From Corynebacterium mustelae (GTDB lineage: Bacteria > Actinomycetota > Actinomycetes > Mycobacteriales > Mycobacteriaceae), in contig NZ_CP011542.1 in NCBI RefSeq assembly GCF_001020985.1, forward strand, positions 930,001-994,000: a stretch of DNA of 64,000 bases, written 5' to 3'. The position numbers and the translations under genes were made by a program. The notes beneath the pieces are model-generated. The model did no database searches. It saw only the letters and a list, made by a program, of their open reading frames with translations, and was not told the DNA's origin. Of the stretch, positions 58,207 to 64,000 are shown piece by piece; within the stretch, counting starts at the first letter, position 1, and each line of letters begins with the position of its first letter.

Positions 58207-59526
58207 CTATTTGCTGTGTTGGGGGGATGCTGTTTCCTGGTTGTGTTCCTGTGAAACCGCAGTCTCATCTTCCTTGGGCTTGATCACATGCGCCAGCAGT
58301 GGGAACAGCAATACCGTTGCCGAGCCCGCAGCAACCAACAACGACGCATTATCGTCGCTAAGCAAATCGGAGGCGACGGCTACCTCGGTCACCGCAACGA
58401 TAATCGGCAACGCGGTTGCCGTGTATAAACTCAGCTGAATTTTCTCCCGAACACTACCCAAAGACGAACCAGTATTGCCGAATAATTCCCGAAGCAAAAC
58501 TGGAAGCCCACGAGTGACGTAAATCAACGGCACCAAAATGACAAGCATCCATGGATTATCAAGCACTGCCTTCGGGTCGATGGACATACCTGAACAAATG
58601 AAGAAAACCGGAATCAACAGGGAATATCCGACAATATCAAGACGTTGTTCCATCGCCGTTTGGTACTTCTCTGGCACCATCTGATGTAAGATTACGCCCG
58701 CCGCAAATGCGCCCAACACCACATCTAATTCGAATACAGCGGCCACCGCCATCAGGATTCCCAGCATCCACAGTACGAGTCGCATAACGGTTTGATTGGT
58801 TGATCCGGCTTCATCCACCATGGCCTTATGCATCCATGGAAGGAAAAACTGCACAGTGCGTGGGATCAACGCAACAACACCGGCAATAATGAAGAACCCA
58901 AGCAGAACAACAGCCGTCACCCACGTAGCACGGGCGGATAACAACAATGCCATCGCAAGAATGGGGAGAACTTCGCCAATCGCGCCATGTACGAGCAGCG
59001 AGGTACCAACCGGCTTATGCAATGTATCCTGTTGTTTCATGATCGGCATCAACGTACCGACTGCAGTAGAAGTCACGGCAATAGCCAGTACCACAGCGGT
59101 TGATGCGTTATCAGGATTCAATAGCAAAAATGCGCCCGCAAAACTCAAAATCATACAGACGATCCAAGTGGATGCTGCGCTCCGCCCTTCTTTGCTGCGC
59201 AAGGTCTGCGGATTGATCTCATAGCCAGCTAGCAAAAATAGCATTCCCAAACCCAGCTGCTTTAAAAGCCCAACTCCACCCTCGGTTGAGGCCAACCCCA
59301 ACCAGTAAGGGCCAATCACAATGCCATAGCCGATGAGCAAAACCACAGCAGGTATTTTCCGGCCAGTAATCCACGACAAAAACGGCGCTAAAACGGCGCC
59401 GCTCATAATCCACGCAAATGATACCAATGGGCCAGATTCAACAATGCCCGCCGCAAGGACATGGGTATCAGGAGAAGAGACGGTAATCATAGGGAAGTAG
59501 TTTATGGCAGAAACCACAAATCCCAC
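58207..59526 (-). CDS. Cation/proton antiporter (CPA2/KefB-like)
   Basis: 439 residues from GTG 59526; ATG 59490 is an alternative. About 12 hydrophobic segments are visible, with the antiporter pattern GLGMLFLLAGYEINPQTLRSKEG, AVVLAIAVTSTAVGTLMPIMKQQ, GAIGEVLPILAMALLLSA and ELDVVLGAFAAGVILHQMVPEKYQTAMEQRLDIVGYSLLIPVFFICSGMSID. The family exchanges Na+ or K+ for H+. A C-terminal hydrophilic tail (about 420-439) is short and has no regulatory domain. Which ion is used cannot be determined here. Confidence 0.85.
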   Translation of the reverse strand: MGFVVSAINYFPMITVSSPDTHVLAAGIVESGPLVSFAWIMSGAVLAPFLSWITGRKIPAVVLLIGYGIVIGPYWLGLASTEGGVGLLKQLGLGMLFLLAGYEINPQTLRSKEGRSAASTWIVCMILSFAGAFLLLNPDNASTAVVLAIAVTSTAVGTLMPIMKQQDTLHKPVGTSLLVHGAIGEVLPILAMALLLSARATWVTAVVLLGFFIIAGVVALIPRTVQFFLPWMHKAMVDEAGSTNQTVMRLVLWMLGILMAVAAVFELDVVLGAFAAGVILHQMVPEKYQTAMEQRLDIVGYSLLIPVFFICSGMSIDPKAVLDNPWMLVILVPLIYVTRGLPVLLRELFGNTGSSLGSVREKIQLSLYTATALPIIVAVTEVAVASDLLSDDNASLLVAAGSATVLLFPLLAHVIKPKEDETAVSQEHNQETASPQHSK

Positions 59527-59570
59527 ACCTGAAATGGCGGCGAAACGCTTGGTCTCCTAGTCAAAGCACA

Positions 59571-60044
59571 CTAAGGTGTAACCGTTGCGGTTCCAACCAC
59601 TGCCACATTGGTGGTTGAAACTTTGGGGCTTTGGTCTAGCTGAACCTGAATACTTTGCGACTGCATGCGTGCTCCCAGTGACTTTTGGGATTCGGCGAAG
59701 CAATAATCCGTAAATAGCAGCGTTCCGTCGTACATTAAAGATGCACCCGGCGATTGGTCATGTAAACATTCTTCAATCTGCATTCCGCCATACGATGCAA
59801 CAGATTTCATTAGATACGCAACATTAGGTTCGCCGTAAGAGATCTCGGCAAGGTTGCCGCCAGCCATGGGGGCAATAAACGTCAACGCATCTTTTTCGTT
59901 TCCGCGCACGTAGAGTCCTGAATCAATATTTTCTGTGGGGTATGGCTGGAAACTATACAGCTGCCAGGCCGAATATGGGATGAACGTCAAAACCCCAAAT
60001 GCGCCGAAAAGAGCAAGATTGAAGGTTGAGAAAAACCTCTTCAT
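59571..60044 (-). CDS. Membrane-anchored hypothetical protein
   Basis: 157 residues from ATG. A single N-terminal hydrophobic segment (about 8-27, FNLALFGAFGVLTFIPYSAW) anchors or exports the protein. The rest is hydrophilic, with a Cys pair (EECLHDQ and DYCFAES) that could form a disulfide outside the cell. No family is recognised. Confidence 0.65.
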   Translation of the reverse strand: MKRFFSTFNLALFGAFGVLTFIPYSAWQLYSFQPYPTENIDSGLYVRGNEKDALTFIAPMAGGNLAEISYGEPNVAYLMKSVASYGGMQIEECLHDQSPGASLMYDGTLLFTDYCFAESQKSLGARMQSQSIQVQLDQSPKVSTTNVAVVGTATVTP

Positions 60045-60885
60045 GAAATGCTCCTTCGGTAGTCTTTTAATTCCATCATGCTCAATGGAATATCTCGCCG
60101 GTTATCAATGTTGATTCTGATTACTAAAGTGTAGACCTATTTTGCATAAAAACTGCACAAATTGCGACGGGGGTATTGTTACGGAAAATCCGGTTGTAAT
60201 GCTCTTTTAAGTGACTCGGCGGCGAATTCTAATGCAGCAGGCCCGCTATGCTGCATCTTTGATGCAAATTCACTGATTGTTGGTGCTCTGGTAGTGCAAA
60301 TAAGGGGGTAACCATTAATGAAACACTTATATTTTGAGGGTTAGACTAAAGTTTGATTCATGCTTTTGAATCTTTTTAGATCGGACGACTGACTAATTTA
60401 TGCAAACGATGAGCATGGAAAAAACTCACCCCTGCACAGGGGTGTTGAGGGGATCAAGTGCTATAAATCTACAAATTTCAATGCCGTATGGGGGCAGTGA
60501 ATTTGATAATCATTCAATGATGGGCATGGTGAGAAGCCGCATTTCCTTTCATGAAACTCGCACATGAAAAGGTAAAACCCTAGTAGGGGCGTAATGCCAT
60601 GCAAAAACACATCATGGGTAAACCAAAGAAAAGGTTAAAAGCTATCCTGAGATTCTCACATGCCAGGGTTTATACCACCTGATCGGCATCAATCATACGG
60701 TTGTCGTTTTTTAGGAACTGCTAGAAAAGAAAGCCCAGTAAAAAACGATTGCATTGTGCTTATTGCTGATCGCGGTGTGCAAAAACTCCGAAGGGTTCCA
60801 GGTTAGGGGAATCGCTTCTCTGCGTGTCTACGGCGACCGTATAAGGTCTTAAGAAGATTAAATTGTGGCTATTGTGTGCGGGGCA
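60045..60885. other. Gene-poor gap with a small hairpin
   Basis: No gene is supported over about 840 bases. It contains a small perfect hairpin (CACCCCT/AGGGGTG around 60428-60446). The stretch is AT-richer than the coding regions. Given the adjacent IS remnant, it may hold decayed mobile DNA. Confidence 0.5.
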
Positions 60886-61252
60886 TGACATAGTTGGCAG
60901 ATCAGTCGCGACATCGTTGACAGTGGAAAAACTGCATCGAAACCACACGGCCGCACGCTAACGGCATTCACTTCAGACACACCGCGAAACTGACCACAAA
61001 GCCCAGCAAGGTTCGTTATTTCGGTGCGCAAACCGTGAAGCCAGGGGCACTGTACCTCACACACTAAAATGTCTCCAAACGCCTGGTTGCGAATTGTTAG
61101 GACGTGCTAGAAAAACGAATGCGAACCCCTACCCAGCACACGCCCTTAACGCAAAAATAACCGGTGATGCATGTTCCTATTTCAGAACACCAATCACCGG
61201 TTATGTCCACCATGTCGCGACTGATATGTCAACTATGTCGCGACTGATGACA
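60886..61252. mobile_element. IS481-like remnant or miniature element with inverted ends
   Basis: The left end (60886-60922) and the reverse complement of the right end (61204-61240) agree at about 32 of 37 positions; the shared core is ATGTCGCGACTGAT. The right end carries this core a second time (61235-61248). This word, together with TGTCAACTATGTC, resembles the terminal repeats I recall from actinobacterial IS481-family elements. The 367-base interior has no transposase. It ends three bases from tRNA-Arg. It may be a non-autonomous element or a deletion remnant. Confidence 0.6.
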
Positions 61253-61255
61253 AAG

Positions 61256-61328
61256 TGCCCCAGAGAGGATTCGAACCTCCGACACCGGCTTTAGGAGAGC
61301 CGTGCTCTATCCGCTGAGCTACTGGGGC
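61256..61328 (-). tRNA. tRNA-Arg (anticodon CCU)
   Basis: Read on the minus strand it folds into the full cloverleaf: acceptor GCCCCAG/CTGGGGC, D arm GCTC-AGCGGATA-GAGC, anticodon stem CGGCT/AGCCG with loop CTCCTAA (anticodon CCT), T arm with TTCGAAT. 73 bases, CCA not encoded. The tRNA-Arg genes of corynebacteria are known corynephage integration sites, but no phage genes are seen adjoining it here. Confidence 0.95.
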
Positions 61329-61395
61329 AGTGACCTACCTAGGGTAGCGCACCCAGTAAGTTTGGGACAAAAAGCAGGGTGGTAGTCTTTTTTAA

Positions 61396-61992
61396 ATGAA
61401 AAATGAACAAATTCCGTTGCGGCAAATTCGTGCGTATACAACAAATGGAACTATCCGTGTCTATCAGGCGTATTCCCCGGCCATCGCAGTACCTGCGGTG
61501 GCGGCGCAGCGATTCGTGCCGCCGTTTAAGCGTGATCGCATGACGTGGATTAAACCGTCGTTTCTGTGGATGATGTATCGCTGCGGGTGGGGTACTAAGC
61601 CCGGACAGGAGCATATTTTGGCGATAGATATTGATAAGGCGGGGTTTGAGTGGGCGTTGCGCCATTCGGCTTGGGCGCATTTCGATCCCCATATGCATGA
61701 CTCTGAAGAAGCGTGGCGGGCGGATATGGTGGCACAACCGGTGCGGGTGCAATGGGATCCGGAGCGGTCGGAAACGTTAGAAAAACTTTCACACCGTAGT
61801 ATCCAGATTGGGTTGAGCGGTGAGGCCGTCGAAAAGTACGTCGATGAATGGACCGTGACAATTACGGATATTTCTGACACGGTGCGTGCCATTAGGCAAG
61901 GCGATCAAGCGACGCTTGGCCAGATCCTTAGCAAGGAACAACCTGTCGCAATGCCTGCGGATATTGTTACCCGGATTGGGGCAACCGGATAG
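61396..61992 (+). CDS. DUF4291 family protein
   Basis: 198 residues from ATG. The family pattern is plain: RAYTTNGTIRVYQAYSPAIAVPAVAAQRFVPPFKRDRMTWIKPSFLWMMYRCGWGTKPGQEHILAIDIDKAGFEWALRHS, then VRVQWDPERSETLEKLSHRSIQIGLSG. DUF4291 proteins are widespread and uncharacterised; some are linked to ADP-ribose or RNA chemistry in recent work, but nothing in this sequence decides that. It lies divergent from the tRNA-Arg. Confidence 0.85.
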   Translation: MKNEQIPLRQIRAYTTNGTIRVYQAYSPAIAVPAVAAQRFVPPFKRDRMTWIKPSFLWMMYRCGWGTKPGQEHILAIDIDKAGFEWALRHSAWAHFDPHMHDSEEAWRADMVAQPVRVQWDPERSETLEKLSHRSIQIGLSGEAVEKYVDEWTVTITDISDTVRAIRQGDQATLGQILSKEQPVAMPADIVTRIGATG

Positions 61993-62130
61993 TTAGTTTT
62001 GTGTCTCTTGGGTGACTGTGGCGGATGTTTGGTGGGGATTGTTAATCCCACGTGATGCCGCTTGTTACGTGTTCTGCTTATGCTGGTTGCAAGAATGTTT
62101 GTTGGGCTTTGCTAAAAGGAGGGTTTGCGT

Positions 62131-62322
62131 ATGCCGGATCGTCACCCAATTTTTCATGATGTGGAGCGCCGAGCGGTTGCGGCGACAATCGTTGAGGAAA
62201 ATGGCCAACGGTTATTGGTTTTGGATTTATTGCATGAGGATGGTTCTTCGTCACGCATATTGACGCTGAATGATTTTGATGCGCACCAATTGTTGTCAGT
62301 ATGTCAACAATATGTGGACTAA
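62131..62322 (+). CDS. Small unknown protein, paralogue 1
   Basis: 63 residues from ATG 62131 with AAAAGGAGGG seven bases upstream. The sequence DVERRAVAATIVEENGQRLLVLDLLHEDGSSSRILTLNDFDAHQLLSVCQQYV matches the next gene in pattern (DV..R....I.EEN...LV...HEDG.SS..IL.LN..DA..L...C). No hydrophobic segment or signal is present. The two lie 165 bases apart on the same strand. The strong ribosome binding site and normal codon use argue it is a real gene. No family recognised. Confidence 0.7.
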   Translation: MPDRHPIFHDVERRAVAATIVEENGQRLLVLDLLHEDGSSSRILTLNDFDAHQLLSVCQQYVD

Positions 62323-62487
62323 CGCGGTCGTGTTTCGCTAGCTTTTCGACGAATGAGCACCGCGCTTGTCATATCGGAAACGGCCGTTACCCCTAATTTG
62401 GGTAAATGGTTTCTGTGACCCACCGAGGTGGGCGGTGAACATTTAAGATTGAAGTTAATTGTCCGCTTGCGAATTTAAGGGGTTCCC

Positions 62488-62763
62488 ATGTCCGAATTGA
62501 AGCCAACTTTCACCGATGTGAAATCGCGCAAGATCATCACCCGCCTAATTGAGGAAAATACGTTTGAGTATCTTGTGGTGGAGCAAATCAGCGAGGATGG
62601 CACCACTTCTGAGCAGATTTTACAGCTAAACATGTACGACGCGAAGCGCCTTTCGCAAGCATGTGAGTTGTTTATGCAGCGCAGCATCGCCCGGAACTTT
62701 GCTGATTTCGCAGGCCACCTCACCCCAACCGACCGGGACGATATTTTCCACGAAGAAGATTAA
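62488..62763 (+). CDS. Small unknown protein, paralogue 2
   Basis: 91 residues from ATG 62488 (TTAAGGGG upstream). The first 60 residues align with the preceding gene product: TFTDVKSRKIITRLIEENTFEYLVVEQISEDGTTSEQILQLNMYDAKRLSQACELFM. A further C-terminal part of about 30 residues is present only here (ARNFADFAGHLTPTDRDDIFHEED). No family recognised. The paralogous pair ends at a terminator, before cobF. Confidence 0.72.
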   Translation: MSELKPTFTDVKSRKIITRLIEENTFEYLVVEQISEDGTTSEQILQLNMYDAKRLSQACELFMQRSIARNFADFAGHLTPTDRDDIFHEED

Positions 62764-62782
62764 TCCGTTTCGGTTTAGACTT

Positions 62783-62819
62783 AAACCTGCCTGGCGTACC
62801 CACGTTAGGCAGGTTTTTA
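62783..62819 (+). terminator. Terminator after the small paralogue pair
   Basis: AACCTGCCT pairs perfectly with AGGCAGGTT (62784-62792 with 62807-62815), followed by TTTAGTTT. It separates the pair from cobF. Confidence 0.8.
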
Positions 62820-62840
62820 GTTTCGTCGGGCAAGGTAAAT

Positions 62841-63584
62841 ATGCGTGAGATCGTAGTAATTGGTATCGGCGCGGGGAATCCGCAACATATTACGTTGGAA
62901 GGGGTTGCCGCTTTAGAACGTGCCGACGTCGTCGTGGCGCTGGATAAGGGGGACGTGAAAGACGACTTAATGGGCGTTAGGCGCGAGATCCTTCGCGCCC
63001 ATAACCCGGACATTGCGGTGATTGCGGTTGCCGATCCACCACGGGACCGCAGTCCGCGCGACTATGCTGCTGAAGTACACCGGTGGCATGATCAGCGTGC
63101 CCAGCTATTGGAAGCCACCATTGTTGAAAATACCGAGCCGGATGGGGTGGCGGCGTTTTTAGTGTGGGGCGACCCGTCGCTATACGACTCGACGTTGCGG
63201 ATTATTGAACGCTTTACAACACCAGTGACTGTGACAGTGATTCCTGGTATCACGGCAGTGCAAGCGTTGACAGCGGCACACAAGATTCTTCTTAATCGAG
63301 TAGGAGAGGAGATTGTGATAACCACCGGTCGAAATGTGGCGGCGGGTGCTAGGCATCGCAATTGTGTGGTGATGCTTGATGGGGGTGCCGCGTGGCTGGA
63401 ATCAGTAACCCCCCACACATACATATGGTGGGGGGCGTATGTGGGAACACCGAGCGAGGTGTTAATCCACGGTTATGTTTCAGAGATTGGAGCCGAACTG
63501 GCGGAGCTAAAGAAGAAGCTGCGTGCCGAGCACGGTTGGATCATGGATATTTATTTATTGCGTGAGCTTGATAGTTCCTCATAG
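62841..63584 (+). CDS. cobF: Precorrin-6A synthase (deacetylating)
   Basis: 247 residues from ATG 62841 with GGCAAGG upstream. The tetrapyrrole methylase fold is seen in IVVIGIGAGNPQHITLEGVAALERADVVVALDKGDVKDDLMGVRREILRAH (SAM-binding), AAFLVWGDPSLYDSTLRIIERF, and VTVIPGITAVQALTAAHKILLNRVGEEIVITTGRN, all CobF-like. It adds a methyl at C1 of the corrin ring with loss of acetate in the aerobic cobalamin pathway. No other cobalamin gene adjoins it. Its last 34 bases overlap the convergent mycoredoxin gene. Confidence 0.9.
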   Translation: MREIVVIGIGAGNPQHITLEGVAALERADVVVALDKGDVKDDLMGVRREILRAHNPDIAVIAVADPPRDRSPRDYAAEVHRWHDQRAQLLEATIVENTEPDGVAAFLVWGDPSLYDSTLRIIERFTTPVTVTVIPGITAVQALTAAHKILLNRVGEEIVITTGRNVAAGARHRNCVVMLDGGAAWLESVTPHTYIWWGAYVGTPSEVLIHGYVSEIGAELAELKKKLRAEHGWIMDIYLLRELDSSS

Positions 63585-63817
63585 CGTCGGATTACCTGTT
63601 TTGCCGGTGGGTTGGTGGCGTGGCTTCCGTCGGAATACAAGACGGTTGGTACCACTCGATTTCCGTTATTTACGGATTTCACCCATTCGCCAGCGTCAGG
63701 ATTGTCTTCGACGTCGATATTTGTATAGGGGATTCCTGCCGAATCCAGTGCAGCTACTAGCTTCTGGCAGAAAGGGCACCATGTGGTGGTGTGGAGGGTA
63801 ACTAATTCGTTGCTCAT
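63551..63817 (-). CDS. mrx1: Mycoredoxin (Mrx1-like glutaredoxin)
   Basis: 88 residues from ATG 63817 (MSNELVTLHTTTWCPFC). The thioredoxin-fold active site is WCPFC (about 13-17), and NNGNRVVPTVLYSDGSHATNPPAKQVIRR contains the cis-Pro loop and TNP/DGS pattern of the mycothiol-linked glutaredoxins. Mycoredoxin reduces mixed disulfides with mycothiol, the thiol used by actinobacteria. Upstream open sequence exists but would add 60 atypical residues. It overlaps the end of cobF convergently by 34 bases. Confidence 0.9.
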   Translation of the reverse strand: MSNELVTLHTTTWCPFCQKLVAALDSAGIPYTNIDVEDNPDAGEWVKSVNNGNRVVPTVLYSDGSHATNPPAKQVIRRYEELSSSRNK

Positions 63818-64000
63818 AATTACTCCAACGTATGTGGCGCAGGAATAATTCCCGGTGGTGACAGTAGTCCGACAGTGACGAAGAACTGGTGAAGTAGCTA
63901 CGTGAGGTTTTTCAAGATCATGGGTTGTGGATGGGCGCGTTCTTGGTGTTTTGAGGGGATGTGCACTGGTGAAAAATAGCGTCTTGCTGGATTTCAAGAT
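63818..64000. other. Window end, no supported gene
   Basis: The last 180 bases hold the likely promoter of the mycoredoxin gene. No protein-like frame with a start is visible in this stretch. Confidence 0.5.

Noticed and set aside
60858..61064. Minus-strand short open frame near the IS-like end
   Set aside because: Its MSRLICQLC-type translation comes from the inverted terminal repeat itself and does not encode a protein of its own.
61256..61328. tRNA-Arg as the attachment site of the prophage in this window
   Set aside because: Corynephages are known to use tRNA-Arg, but this one is 48 kb from the prophage end and no phage gene adjoins it.

Overview
The window reads as a Corynebacterium chromosome, probably of the C. 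diphtheriae/C. ulcerans type. The basis is gene content: a resuscitation-promoting factor, the cell-division protein SepH, mycoredoxin, a leucine/serine-type lipoprotein complement, DUF3027/DUF3239/DUF2771/DUF6928 proteins, a fused acetyl-CoA carboxyltransferase next to citrate synthase, and an actinobacterial rrn operon with the typical leader box. The species cannot be fixed from sequence reading alone.

Positions 1-13.8 kb are the right end of a siphovirus-type prophage, transcribed rightward. It holds a tail assembly chaperone pair joined by a probable -1 frameshift, a 1,940-residue tape measure protein with an embedded NlpC/P60-like domain, distal tail protein, two minor tail proteins, a fibre-like protein, a small carbohydrate-binding protein, a two-domain endolysin (DUF1906 plus amidase) and three small membrane proteins of the lysis cassette. 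It ends at a terminator followed by a sequence that looks like the 3' end of the tmRNA gene (ssrA), which I propose is attR. Integrase and attL would lie left of the window.

Positions 14-23 kb carry a GNAT acetyltransferase, a serine hydrolase, a secreted CAP-domain protein, a lipoprotein, an Lrp/AsnC regulator and an iron(III)-type ABC transporter operon with a DtxR-like half operator. Positions 23.0-28.85 kb are one complete rRNA operon (16S-23S-5S, no tRNA in the spacers) with its promoter, antitermination-type boxes and terminator. A tiny secreted protein follows.

Positions 29.5-34.1 kb hold a leftward cluster (helicase-associated protein, XPB-like helicase, DUF3239). Positions 34-46 kb carry small hypotheticals, an acetate/monocarboxylate-type symporter with its DUF485 partner, rpf, a cold-shock protein, a lipoprotein glutaminyl cyclase, DUF3027, an NCS2 purine permease, a SpoU rRNA methyltransferase, DUF6928 and SepH. 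Positions 46.5-56.1 kb form a central-carbon block: serC, gltA, an FKBP isomerase, the fused carboxyltransferase, an aldo/keto reductase, an enoyl-CoA hydratase and a second DUF485-symporter pair paralogous to the first. The last 8 kb carry a beta-lactamase-fold lipoprotein, a Tat-exported DUF1906 protein related to the prophage endolysin, a cation/proton antiporter, an IS481-like remnant beside tRNA-Arg(CCU), a DUF4291 protein, a pair of small paralogous unknown proteins, cobF and mycoredoxin.

The main points for a second look are the prophage frameshift and its apparent ssrA attachment site, the shared DUF1906 domain between prophage endolysin and host, an 11-base word (GCTTTTCGACG) found at least seven times, a 64-bp palindrome-bounded intergenic element in two copies, a 367-bp inverted-repeat remnant next to a tRNA, and several unknown small proteins.
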